Below the pieces are notes generated by a model. It saw nothing but the letters and a program-made list of their open reading frames with translations, did no database searches and was not told the origin of the DNA. DNA of 64,000 nucleotides, taken from positions 1 to 64,000 of the forward strand of contig JBFWLB010000003.1 of assembly GCA_050252335.1 (NCBI GenBank). The letters are read 5' to 3'. Positions 34,080 to 42,706 of the stretch are shown here, one piece after another; position 1 is the first letter of the stretch, and each line of letters starts with the position of its first letter. The DNA comes from Berkiella_A sp050252335. Lineage in GTDB: Bacteria; Pseudomonadota; Gammaproteobacteria; Berkiellales; Berkiellaceae. The position numbers and the translations under genes are program-made.

Positions 34080-35852
34080 TTATATTTTCTGGCAATAATT
34101 GATCATGCAGACAAGACGCTTGTTGCCTCTAAATACCTCAACTTTGGGTACATAAACCACTTGAACCTCATCCCCAATGGCAATTGGAGAGATATCCTCT
34201 GCGCTGTCCCGACAGAAAAACCAGACGCCATTGACCCACACATCTTCTATTGAAAGACCAATGCGTGCATGATTCTTTTTTTCACCCATAAATTGTAAAG
34301 TGGTAACGATGGCTTGCGCTTCAAATTGTGGAGGCTCAAACTCTCGACCAAAAGGTTCTAGTTGATTCATTAAGCCTTCAATAAAATCACAACTTAAAAA
34401 TTGGCTGTCCAGCGCACCATCTGTCCATAAAACAGGGCCTAACTGGGCATGAGATAAAGTAGCGCCTACAGCCTCTTCAAAATGAGCAGAAAAAATTTCA
34501 AAACCTGATTTATAAATAGTGAGTCCAGCTGCCCCTTCATGCCCACCAAATTTTTCAATAATATCTGGACATCGCTCTTTAACCGCTTGTAATGCTTCTC
34601 GCAAATGCAAACCAGGCACAGAACGCGCCGATCCGGTTAAGAGATCTGGATTTTCTGCTTTAGGACAGAAAATAATCGTAGGTCTACCAAAAGCGTCTTT
34701 AATACGGCTCGCTGAAATCCCATGCACACCTGCATGCCCTTCGTTCAGGAGAATACTTAAGCTAGATTTCCCTTTCGAATATTGCAAAAGGGCCTGTTCT
34801 AATCCAAGCTGAGTAATACGTCCTTGAATCTCTTTACGTGATGCATTTTGAATTTGTAAATGTTCTATCCATTTTTTTGCTTCTACAATATCTTCGGCTA
34901 GCAAAAAGCTGACAGAACCAAAAGCACAAGATAATCTACCATCACTGTTTAATAAGGGGCCAATTTTAAAACCCAAATCTTCTGAGCGCAAAGGGGCAGA
35001 TAAGAGCGGCAATACTGCTTTCCAACAGGCTCTTTTGGCTTGTTGTATCAACTGCATTCCACGCATCACCACAATTCGATTATTTTTACTTTTTGCAATG
35101 CTCACACAGTCTGCTATGGTTCCAACTGCAACAAAGTCTAGTAATTCACCTAATTTGGGGATTTGCTGAATTATTTTATTATCAAGCAACGCTTGTCGTA
35201 AAGCTGCCATAAACAACCATGCCACCATACAGCCAGCCACAAATCTATCTGGATACTGGCAATCAGGCCGCGTTGGATTTAAAACAGCAACTGCACTTTT
35301 GGGAATACCATCCACCGGAATTTCATGGTGATCGGTCACAATCACATCAATGCCATTTTCTTTGAGGCGTGCAATGGAGGCTTCATCAGAAGAACCATTA
35401 TCTGCCGTAATGATCAAACTTGGCTTAGGATTATCCTCTAAAATTCTATCTACCAATGCTTTTGATAAACCATAACCTTCTTTTAAACGGTGCCCAATAT
35501 AAGAGCGTATTTTCTCTTTTGGATATGAAAAATAGTTGATAAAAGCTTCATAAATAACTGCATGGCTGGTTTGACCATCACAATCATGATCGGTTTCAAT
35601 ACCAATTACTTCATTGCGCTGAAATGCTAAGATAACGCGATCGATTGCCTTTTTGAGATCAGCTAGGCCATTCGGTGCATCCAAATCTTTGAGTGACATA
35701 GAAAGTAATTTTGACGGTGAATAATTATCGTCAAAAGGTCGAGAAGCGAGTATCTGAGCAATAATAGGATGTAATCCTGACGCAGTTGCCAAGAGATTTC
35801 GCTGTGTGTCTACTTCTCTTTTTTTTATTTTTGGAATCGGAAGTTTTAACAT
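34080..35852 (-). CDS. recJ: Single-stranded-DNA-specific exonuclease RecJ
   Basis: A 590-residue 5'-3' exonuclease of the DHH superfamily used in recombination and repair. Motif I is unusual: IGIETDHDCDGQTSHAV, where most RecJ have DYDADG; motif III is IVTDHHEIP (DHH). The DHHA1 segment GGHEGAAGLTIY and the C-terminal OB-like domain are present. The upstream COG4255-like gene ends 24 nt before the recJ start, so they may be cotranscribed. Confidence 0.93.
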   Translation of the reverse strand: MLKLPIPKIKKREVDTQRNLLATASGLHPIIAQILASRPFDDNYSPSKLLSMSLKDLDAPNGLADLKKAIDRVILAFQRNEVIGIETDHDCDGQTSHAVIYEAFINYFSYPKEKIRSYIGHRLKEGYGLSKALVDRILEDNPKPSLIITADNGSSDEASIARLKENGIDVIVTDHHEIPVDGIPKSAVAVLNPTRPDCQYPDRFVAGCMVAWLFMAALRQALLDNKIIQQIPKLGELLDFVAVGTIADCVSIAKSKNNRIVVMRGMQLIQQAKRACWKAVLPLLSAPLRSEDLGFKIGPLLNSDGRLSCAFGSVSFLLAEDIVEAKKWIEHLQIQNASRKEIQGRITQLGLEQALLQYSKGKSSLSILLNEGHAGVHGISASRIKDAFGRPTIIFCPKAENPDLLTGSARSVPGLHLREALQAVKERCPDIIEKFGGHEGAAGLTIYKSGFEIFSAHFEEAVGATLSHAQLGPVLWTDGALDSQFLSCDFIEGLMNQLEPFGREFEPPQFEAQAIVTTLQFMGEKKNHARIGLSIEDVWVNGVWFFCRDSAEDISPIAIGDEVQVVYVPKVEVFRGNKRLVCMINYCQKI

Positions 35853-35876
35853 CGATAATAGCCTTACATTTAATTT

Positions 35877-36890
35877 TTAGGCTTCGCAAAAAGTTTCTAG
35901 ACTGCGAATACGTCGCCAAAAATATTTTAATTGATGCCGTGTCAATGTATAAGATTTATTTCGGCCAACATTAAAATTAATTTCAGATAATTTTTTATTT
36001 TCCAGCGCATGATAAAAGACAGAAAAGTAATTATCTTCGTATGTTTTTAACAATTGTTGCCACTGCGTTATATCTTCTTCACGCAGTGCATAGAGAAATC
36101 TTGTATCTACAATCAATACATTTTGATATTCGTTTTGGAATAGAGTTTGAGGCTCTTCTTCTAATGAAGCAAATGTTGTTTGGGCACATTTGGCCAACCC
36201 TCCCATAAAACTTTCATTGCTCATAATGAGATCAAACTCAGACACGATTTTTTTAGGTAGACAACCAAATCCCCATAACCATAGCCCCTCTACAGTGGCA
36301 AATGATTCTTCAAGGCGCTTTTGATTAAAGGGCGCGTTTTTTAATAGCATCTGTAGCTCGGTCATTAAACGTTGCATCTCTACCGCATCTGGCCCTGAAG
36401 GCAAACGCATGTGTAATGATTTCCCCAACACCTCCCACAAAGGGTTGGTCATTATATCCAAATTTTCACCAAGTCGAATAACCAAATTCTGTTCATCTTG
36501 TAATGCAAACAATTGGTGTAATGGCTCGATATAAGGCCTAATCAATGCTTGAATTTGCTCATGCTCAGACGTCTCTAAAGCCCGGTTTAAAACAGATTTT
36601 AAAAAAACAGTATGCATATCTGCTTGAAAATGCACATAATCTGCACAACAGAAATGTGCATCCCGCTCATTTTCTTGCAAAATATTTCTGTAATAAGCAA
36701 TGAATGCCGCAACCGGTAAATTATCGTCCGAGATGGAAAAAAGCTGCTTCAGAGTCGCCTCTAGAGAACAGACACGCTCTTCATTCACTGAGGCTCTGGA
36801 TAATAAGGTAGATAAATAAGTGTGTGGTTCATTCAACATCCATTTTGTGTCTGGAATGAGGCCAGGTGCCACTAAAGTAATTTTTTTCAT
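35877..36890 (-). CDS. COG4255-like conserved protein
   Basis: A 337-residue soluble protein starting MKKITLVAPGLIP, with CCADYVHFQADMHTVFL, RLPSGPDAVEMQRLMTELQMLL and GLWLWGFGCLPKK. I recall such proteins next to recJ or thrC in gammaproteobacteria, where they are sometimes labelled phosphoglycerate-mutase-like regulatory proteins (COG4255); there is no mutase active site that I can see. It lies 2 nt from thrC, so it is coupled to that gene. Confidence 0.75.
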   Translation of the reverse strand: MKKITLVAPGLIPDTKWMLNEPHTYLSTLLSRASVNEERVCSLEATLKQLFSISDDNLPVAAFIAYYRNILQENERDAHFCCADYVHFQADMHTVFLKSVLNRALETSEHEQIQALIRPYIEPLHQLFALQDEQNLVIRLGENLDIMTNPLWEVLGKSLHMRLPSGPDAVEMQRLMTELQMLLKNAPFNQKRLEESFATVEGLWLWGFGCLPKKIVSEFDLIMSNESFMGGLAKCAQTTFASLEEEPQTLFQNEYQNVLIVDTRFLYALREEDITQWQQLLKTYEDNYFSVFYHALENKKLSEINFNVGRNKSYTLTRHQLKYFWRRIRSLETFCEA

Positions 36891-36892
36891 AA

Positions 36893-37963
36893 TTAAATAT
36901 TTTTTTCTAAATGATCTTGAATAGTATGTACTTGTGGATTTAGCGTAACAATTGAAGATTGATGGTGTTTCATAACCACTTCTGGATCTTTTAAGCCATT
37001 ACCTGTGAGTGTACAAACGATTGTACTCCCTTTTTCAATTTTACCAAAATGAATATCTTTAAATAGCCCTGCTATAGAAATGGCGCTGGCAGGCTCACAG
37101 AATATACCCTCTACCCGCGCGAGCAATCTTTGTGCCGCTAAAATTTCTTCATCACTGATACTTGCAAACCAACCAGCAGAGCCAATCACAGCTTGTTGTG
37201 CCAATGCCCATGACTGAGGATTACCAATTCGAATCGCAGTTGCAAGCGTCTCTGGCGCCACAATCGGTTTATTATGGATAAAAGGTGCAGCACCCTCTGC
37301 TTGATAACCTAACATTTTAGGTAATTTTTTTGATTTTTTGAGGTAAAAAAATTCTTTATATCCCATCCAATAAGCAGAGATATTACCTGCGTTCCCCACT
37401 GGTAAGGCATGATAATCAGGCGCCTCTGCTAATGTTTCTATAATTTCAAAAGCTGCGGTCTTTTGTCCTGCAAGTCTATGAGGATTTACAGAATTTACAA
37501 GTGCAATAGGCAATTTCTGGCTCAGCGCTTTCACCAATGCCATTGCATCATCAAAATTACCTTCAATTTGAATAATCTCTGCACCATACATAATGGCTTG
37601 TGCTAATTTACCATGCGCAATTTTACCGGAAGGGAGCAAAACAAAGGCTTTCATCTTTGCTTTTACGGCATAAGCTGCAGCTGAAGCAGAGGTATTACCT
37701 GTGGAAGCACATATAATTGCTTTTGCACCAGCCTCTTTCGCTTGGCTAATCGCCACTGTCATCCCTCTGTCTTTAAAAGATCCTGTAGGATTGAAGCCTT
37801 CAATTTTAGCAAAAATTCTATATTGATCATTAAATAAAGTCATAAGGCTTGTAAGCTCTACCAAAGGCGTATTTCCTTCTGCTAGGCTGACAATATTTTC
37901 CTTATGTTTAATCGGTAAGTACTGAAAGTATTTCTCAATCAGTGAGTAGCTCATGTGTATCAT
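36893..37963 (-). CDS. thrC: Threonine synthase
   Basis: A 356-residue PLP enzyme that converts O-phosphohomoserine to threonine. Seen: LAEGNTPLVEL, GFNPTGSFKDRGMTVAISQA with the PLP lysine near residue 62, ASTGNTSASAAAYA, and a glycine-rich PVGNAGNISAYWMGY phosphate loop. This is the short class (about 350 residues). It follows hom, separated by a strong hairpin. Confidence 0.96.
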   Translation of the reverse strand: MIHMSYSLIEKYFQYLPIKHKENIVSLAEGNTPLVELTSLMTLFNDQYRIFAKIEGFNPTGSFKDRGMTVAISQAKEAGAKAIICASTGNTSASAAAYAVKAKMKAFVLLPSGKIAHGKLAQAIMYGAEIIQIEGNFDDAMALVKALSQKLPIALVNSVNPHRLAGQKTAAFEIIETLAEAPDYHALPVGNAGNISAYWMGYKEFFYLKKSKKLPKMLGYQAEGAAPFIHNKPIVAPETLATAIRIGNPQSWALAQQAVIGSAGWFASISDEEILAAQRLLARVEGIFCEPASAISIAGLFKDIHFGKIEKGSTIVCTLTGNGLKDPEVVMKHHQSSIVTLNPQVHTIQDHLEKNI

Positions 37964-37971
37964 CCCATTAT

Positions 37972-38018
37972 GACTAGAAACTGTCTCTAAAATAACATTT
38001 TTGAGACAGTTTCTAGTC
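37972..38018. repeat. GACTAGAAACTGTCTC inverted repeat between hom and thrC
   Basis: A 21-bp stem with one mismatch (37972-37992 with 37998-38018) and a 5-nt loop, just upstream of the thrC start. It is related to 28128-28168. In the hom-thrC transcript it could attenuate or protect mRNA. Confidence 0.7.
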
Positions 38019-39326
38019 TAATATTAAGTCCTCTAATCTTAAGCTCACGATCTGATTATCTATGCCCTCACAGCTCTTAATTTCCTCTAATGCACTATTT
38101 AAGAGCCCCTCTTGAACGGGATGTGTCACGATAATCACTGGCACTTTATCCTGAGAAAATGCCGGCTGTTGCATAATGGTTTTAATACTAATATGTCGCT
38201 TACCAAGTGCCTGTGTTACCTTTGCGAGAATACCTGGCTCATCCTTTGCAGACAAACGCAAATAATAAGCACTGAAAATCTCTTCTTTAGACATAATGCT
38301 TAAATTGTCTAATGATTTTGTCTGGAATGCTAAATAAGGAACCTTCATGTGCGCTGGAATATTCATATTCCGAATGATATCCACCAAATCAGCAATCACA
38401 CTAGAAGCCGTTGCATCTCCACCCGCACCCGCACCATAATAAAGTGTAGAGCCAACTGCATTTGCATGAATGACCACCGCATTCATCACACCATTTACTT
38501 GTGCTAATAAACAATTTTTGGGAAGTAAAGTAGGATGCACGCGAAGCTCAACACCAGCGTCTGTTCTTTTGGCAAGACCTAAATGTTTTATGTCATATCC
38601 CAACTGACTTGCATAATAAATATCTTTTGGATCTAGGTTACAAATACCCTCGCGTATCACTTTTGAGTATTGCAGGGGTATACCAAATGCAATAGAGGCT
38701 AAAATCGCTAGTTTATGTGCCGCATCCATACCTTCTATATCAAAGGAAGGATCAGATTCTGCATATCCCTTCTCTTGTGCTGACTGCAATGCAGTATTAA
38801 AATTCCATTTTTGATCTCGCATCTGCGTTAAAATATAATTACAAGTGCCATTAATAATACCTGCCAGCCAATTAATTCGATTTGCACCTAAGCCTTCTCT
38901 AATTGTTTTAATAATCGGGATACCACCCGCTACAGCACCTTCAAAAGCAACGGTAACACCTTGGGCTTCTGCTAAGGAAAATATTTCATTACCATGTTCT
39001 GCAATCAGTGCTTTATTGGCTGTTACAATATGTTTTTTATACTCTATTGCTTTTAGAATGAGCGCTTTGGCAAGCGTACACCCGCCAATCAGTTCAACAA
39101 CAATATCCACCGCAGGATCTTCCACCAATGAAAAGGGATCGGTGGTCAATTTTAGATGAGAGATATCACAATCACGCTTTTTATTTAAATGCTGTACGGC
39201 GGCACCATATACATTTAAATCCCGCCCCGCACGACGACTAATTTCATTATGATTGCGTTGCAACACTCTATAAGTCCCCGAACCAACCGTTCCTAGACCG
39301 AGAATGGCGATATTAACCGGCTCCAA
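38013..39326 (-). CDS. hom: Homoserine dehydrogenase
   Basis: A monofunctional enzyme reducing aspartate semialdehyde to homoserine. The NAD(P) loop ILGLGTVGSGT, ANKALIAEHG, the catalytic region AGIINGTCNYIL and a C-terminal ACT domain (AKDEPGILAKVTQALGKRHISIKTI, about residues 345-430) are present, implying threonine feedback. I choose TTG 39326, which has AAGGAG seven bases upstream and gives 437 residues starting MEPVNIAILG like relatives. The ATG at 39377 would overlap the aminotransferase gene by 65 nt. With the TTG start the overlap is 14 nt. Homoserine made here feeds thrC, located downstream. Confidence 0.95.
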   Translation of the reverse strand: MEPVNIAILGLGTVGSGTYRVLQRNHNEISRRAGRDLNVYGAAVQHLNKKRDCDISHLKLTTDPFSLVEDPAVDIVVELIGGCTLAKALILKAIEYKKHIVTANKALIAEHGNEIFSLAEAQGVTVAFEGAVAGGIPIIKTIREGLGANRINWLAGIINGTCNYILTQMRDQKWNFNTALQSAQEKGYAESDPSFDIEGMDAAHKLAILASIAFGIPLQYSKVIREGICNLDPKDIYYASQLGYDIKHLGLAKRTDAGVELRVHPTLLPKNCLLAQVNGVMNAVVIHANAVGSTLYYGAGAGGDATASSVIADLVDIIRNMNIPAHMKVPYLAFQTKSLDNLSIMSKEEIFSAYYLRLSAKDEPGILAKVTQALGKRHISIKTIMQQPAFSQDKVPVIIVTHPVQEGLLNSALEEIKSCEGIDNQIVSLRLEDLILD

Positions 39327-40527
39327 TTCGCTTCTCCTTAAAATCGACGGCACGCGTGCTGCGAATGAATGCGTCAAGTCTATTGATAGCCTCTACCATA
39401 CGTTGTGGGCTTTCAATAAGTGCAAAACGTACCGCATGATCACCCGCCTCTCCAAATCCAATGCCAGGTGCAACAACCATATGCGCTTTGTCTAAAAGAA
39501 CTTTGGTAAATTCCAAAGAATCCAAATGGCTAAACCTTTCTGGAATGGGTGCCCATACAAACATCGTTGCTTTTGGCGCCTGCACAGGCCAACCGATATT
39601 TTGTAGCCCAGCACACAAAACATCTCTTCGCTGTTGATAGATATCACAAATGGATTGTCTATATTCATCACCATGCAAAAGTGCTTCTACTGCGGCAATT
39701 TGAATCGGCGCAAATATCCCATAATCATAATAAGATTTAATTTTTGTTAAAGCGGATATTAAGTTCACATTACCTGCCATATAACCTACACGCCAGCCTG
39801 GCATATTATAAGACTTTGATAGAGAGCAAATTTCAACCGCCACATCCTTGGCACCTTTAACCTGTAATATAGAAGGCGCACAATAACCATCAAAACACAA
39901 ATCCGCATAGGCAAAATCATGAATAATCCACGTTTGATAGTGTTTTGCTAAAGCAATGATTTCTTCAAAAAATCCAATCTCAACGCAATGCCCCGTGGGA
40001 TTTGCAGGAAAATTTAGCATAATCGCTTTGATCTGCTTATTTGATTCTAGCTTTTGCTTTATCTCAGCCAACATTTTTTGTTCTGATTGCACCGAGAAAG
40101 TATCTACTTGTGCCCCTGCAATTAAAAAAGCATAGGTATGAATAGGATAAGAAGGACTGGGTACTAACACACAATCATGCGCTTCTGATATTGCTAAAGC
40201 GAGATGAGAAATGCCTTCTTTGGCGCCAATCGTTGCCACAATTTCAGAATCCACATCAAGACCAACTCTATAATTTTTTTCATACCAGCTTGCAACCGCA
40301 CTGCGAAAAGACTCAATACCCTTGGGTGGTTTAACATAACGGTGTGTTTGCGGCAACTTCGCCGCCTGAATCAATGCCTCCACAATGGGCGCTGGGGTAT
40401 GTCCATCCGGGTTGCCCATGCTCATATCAATGATATCAATGCCACGCTGAAGGTATTCGGATTTTAGTTGGTCTACTTTGGTAAATACATAGGTGGGCAG
40501 CTTTTCGATACGGCTAAGTGGTTTCAT
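39313..40527 (-). CDS. alaC: Alanine-type aminotransferase (AlaC-like)
   Basis: A 404-residue class I PLP aminotransferase. Seen: DIIDMSMGNPDGHTP, VPSPSYPIHTYA, NFPANPTGHCVE, DFAYADLCFDG and the PLP lysine in SLSKSYNMPGWRVGYMAGN (near residue 240). It is closest in pattern to AlaC/YfdZ-type alanine transaminases, often placed before hom and thrC. Substrate is inferred from family. It overlaps hom by 14 nt and heads the hom-thrC-COG4255-recJ run. Confidence 0.9.
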   Translation of the reverse strand: MKPLSRIEKLPTYVFTKVDQLKSEYLQRGIDIIDMSMGNPDGHTPAPIVEALIQAAKLPQTHRYVKPPKGIESFRSAVASWYEKNYRVGLDVDSEIVATIGAKEGISHLALAISEAHDCVLVPSPSYPIHTYAFLIAGAQVDTFSVQSEQKMLAEIKQKLESNKQIKAIMLNFPANPTGHCVEIGFFEEIIALAKHYQTWIIHDFAYADLCFDGYCAPSILQVKGAKDVAVEICSLSKSYNMPGWRVGYMAGNVNLISALTKIKSYYDYGIFAPIQIAAVEALLHGDEYRQSICDIYQQRRDVLCAGLQNIGWPVQAPKATMFVWAPIPERFSHLDSLEFTKVLLDKAHMVVAPGIGFGEAGDHAVRFALIESPQRMVEAINRLDAFIRSTRAVDFKEKRIGAG

Positions 40528-40637
40528 ACATAAACGTTCCTGTTACAGTATATTCCAAGTATAATAATAGTCTTTAGGCGCAGACTTTGCGTCACCGCTT
40601 ATGTTTTTGAGCGAAATTCATTTACGATGCTCATATA

Positions 40638-40775
40638 CCCCTCTACCAATTTTGGGAGAGGGTGCCCGTAGGGCGGGTGAGGGTTAAATAGGCATCTAAA
40701 ATGCTCTTATCTTCCCTCATCCGTCGCTTCGCGCCACCTTCTCCCGTCAACGGGAGAAGGACGAGCGTACATGAA
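40638..40775. repeat. Palindromic element in the 40528-40965 gene-free stretch
   Basis: Contains CCCCTCTACCAATTTTGGGAGAGGG, GCCC-GTA-GGGC, then GGGTGAGGGTTAA, and on the other side CCTTCTCCCGT/ACGGGAGAAGG (40737-40759). It has the same parts as 16093-16248. The rest of the 438-nt stretch holds the structured element at 40807-40961; nothing else is recognised. Confidence 0.7.
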
Positions 40776-40806
40776 AACCGAATAAAAGCTCACTTACTAA
40801 GCACAA

Positions 40807-40961
40807 GCAACAACGCTAAAGGCTCAAAGACGAAGATCTCATAGTCACAGTATTTGAGTTTTTAGCTAGGCGCCAAGCCTCGAGCAACCGGAATGTACAC
40901 AAAAGTACATGAGGATTGCGAGATGGCGCAGGCAACAACGCTAAAGGCTCAAAGACGAAGA
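40807..40961 (+). ncRNA. Candidate structured RNA element, copy 1 (upstream of Mth938-like gene)
   Basis: A nested stem system on the plus strand: outer stem 40853-40866 with 40940-40953 (14 bp, two U-G), GCGCCA/TGGCGC (40870-40875 with 40924-40929), CTC/GAG, GCAA/TTGC, CC/GG, and an apical ATGTAC-ACAAAA-GTACAT (40893-40910). The 30-nt stretch GCAACAACGCTAAAGGCTCA... occurs twice (40807-40836 and 40932-40961), so the left arm of the outer stem can also pair upstream. It ends 4 nt before the ATG of the next gene. Copy 2 is at 59078-59202. Confidence 0.55.
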
Positions 40962-40965
40962 CTAT

Positions 40966-41337
40966 ATGATAATACAACAAGATGACAACCCAGCACTATT
41001 CCACATCGACAAATATCAACCAGGCGAAATATGGATAAACAATCAGCCTTACTACCACAGCGTGTTGATAAGACCTGACGCTTTAGAATCGCCATGGCCG
41101 GTTGCGTCTCTGGATGCCTTGGATGTATCCCACTTTGATGCCCTCTTGGACAATCCACCGGATATATTTTTATTGGGTACCGGAAAATCTTTAATACAAC
41201 CTTCTCCAAGACTCTTGAGTGTTTTATATGAAAAACAGATTGGAGTTGAGGTGATGGATTCATTAAGAGCAGCTTATACTTTCTTAATTTTAAGCTCAGA
41301 GGCAAGAAATGTAGCAGCAGGTATTATTATTATTTAA
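40966..41337 (+). CDS. Mth938-like (DUF498/NDUFAF3-type) protein
   Basis: A 123-residue protein with the family pattern: IWINNQPYYHSVLIRPD, then FLLGTGKSLIQPSPRLLSVLYEKQIGVEVMDSLRAAYTFLILSSEARNVAAGI (landmarks at about residues 70-120). Eukaryotic relatives help assemble respiratory complex I; the bacterial role is unknown. It has no ribosome binding site in the usual place, because the upstream structured element reaches almost to the ATG. Its 3' end overlaps the convergent 384-aa gene by 8 nt. Confidence 0.9.
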   Translation: MIIQQDDNPALFHIDKYQPGEIWINNQPYYHSVLIRPDALESPWPVASLDALDVSHFDALLDNPPDIFLLGTGKSLIQPSPRLLSVLYEKQIGVEVMDSLRAAYTFLILSSEARNVAAGIIII

Positions 41338-42484
41338 TTTTATATTTTAAGCAGTCAATTCGCTTTAAGCTAATCATCTTTAAAAAAATCAAGCCATACT
41401 CATTGTGAGCGCATACTTCACGCATCTCATGCCTTGCTGCTTTAGCCTTTTCAAAAAGATTCTGCGAACAACGAGAATCTCGATTCGTGCTAAAGCGAAT
41501 GGATTCAATGGCATTATAAAAATCTTGTAACTGTTCCATTACTTCTGATTCAGTAATGGTCTCTTGCGAAAAAATACTAATGAGTTTCTCTAAATTTTGT
41601 GACATTCCATCCAATGCATCATTAATGGTAGATTTTCGAGCAACAACATAGCATCTTTTTAAGGCTTCAAAAATAGAAATTAACTTTAAGATAAAAGCTT
41701 TGTGATTTACATCCTTAATGCTGTTAGACTGATCTTTATATAAACTTCCCTTTGAACCAATCACCACCTCCAAACCCAATTGCTCACTGTAATGCAACAT
41801 TTCAAGCTGCGACTGAGATTTGCTATTCACGAAACTATCCATTAGGCTTTTTTCCAAATTTTCAAGCTGGCGTATCGTTTCTTGCTGGCAAGAATATTGA
41901 TTTAAACTGCGAATCGCACTAATAAGCGCAGAAGCATCTAACTCTAAATTATGAACAGAGCCAATGAAGCTTTGATGTTTTTTTAGTTTTTCAATCTTCG
42001 TAGACTTTAAGATTTGAGTGATTCCTAAAATTGTTATATAGCATTGTTGAGCAGATTTCTTTGCTTGTAAAAAGGAAACTTCATTCAATGAACGTTTCAA
42101 CTCTGTAAATTCATTCACGCGATACTGATAGCTATAAAGCTGCTCTCTTATTGTCACAAGTAACCTATCAATATGATATAAGTAAGTATGGATGGTTAAT
42201 AAATCTAAATTAATATTTTTTGTGTTTGTAGAATCATAATTTTGTTTTAAAGTTAATACGAGTGATTGTAGCGAATCAACTGCACTGAACCATTCTCTCA
42301 TATAAGTTAAAGTATCGTCTGTATCAGCCATTGCTTTCACCCGTAACACATCACTTCGACCCTGTATAGGCAATTCATTTTTATTCAGTCCTAAAATCAT
42401 CCTTTTAAGACGTTCTATCCCTCGCTTCCAAATGCCTCCTAATCTGAATGTTTGTTGCTGCCCCTTTTTCATAAAAAGCATCAA
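41330..42484 (-). CDS. Hypothetical coiled-coil protein
   Basis: No family recognised for this 384-residue protein. It is largely helical (DTLTYMREWFSAVDSLQSLVLTLKQ, LHYSEQLGLEVVIGSKGSLYK in the middle), with a basic N-terminus (KKGQQQTFRLGGIWKRGIERLKRM) and a hydrophobic, basic C-terminus (YGLIFLKMISLKRIDCLKYKIK). There is no signal peptide. It is divergent from the 1573-aa gene and shares a 222-nt intergenic region with it, so the two may be coregulated. Confidence 0.7.
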   Translation of the reverse strand: MMLFMKKGQQQTFRLGGIWKRGIERLKRMILGLNKNELPIQGRSDVLRVKAMADTDDTLTYMREWFSAVDSLQSLVLTLKQNYDSTNTKNINLDLLTIHTYLYHIDRLLVTIREQLYSYQYRVNEFTELKRSLNEVSFLQAKKSAQQCYITILGITQILKSTKIEKLKKHQSFIGSVHNLELDASALISAIRSLNQYSCQQETIRQLENLEKSLMDSFVNSKSQSQLEMLHYSEQLGLEVVIGSKGSLYKDQSNSIKDVNHKAFILKLISIFEALKRCYVVARKSTINDALDGMSQNLEKLISIFSQETITESEVMEQLQDFYNAIESIRFSTNRDSRCSQNLFEKAKAARHEMREVCAHNEYGLIFLKMISLKRIDCLKYKIK

Positions 42485-42549
42485 ATAACCTAAATGAAAC
42501 TACTTAATTTATTTGAACACATATGCAAAACAAAAAACAAGTTATCTTG

Positions 42550-42579
42550 TTGACACACATCCATTTATAAGACCATATA
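42550..42579 (+). promoter_or_regulatory. Candidate promoter for the 1573-aa gene
   Basis: TTGACA (42550-42555), a full consensus -35 box, is followed 18 bp later by CATATA (42574-42579). The ATG is at 42707, leaving a leader of about 120 nt. Confidence 0.4.
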
Positions 42580-42706
42580 CTCTCATTGCGATCAGTAAAA
42601 AACAGTGAAAAAAAGATATTCATTAAAGATTAAACTTTTTATAGCGCTTCAGAGACTAAGTAAATAAGGAAAGAATCAACTGTGTATATAAACTAAAAGG
42701 TATACT

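Noticed and set aside
40949..41305. A 118-codon minus-strand open frame over the Mth938-like gene
   Set aside because: The plus-strand product matches a known family throughout, so the antisense frame is a shadow.
42618..42640. A possible PmrA box (TTTAAT direct repeat) upstream of the 1573-aa gene
   Set aside because: The repeat period is 7 nt rather than the 11 nt expected for PmrA sites.
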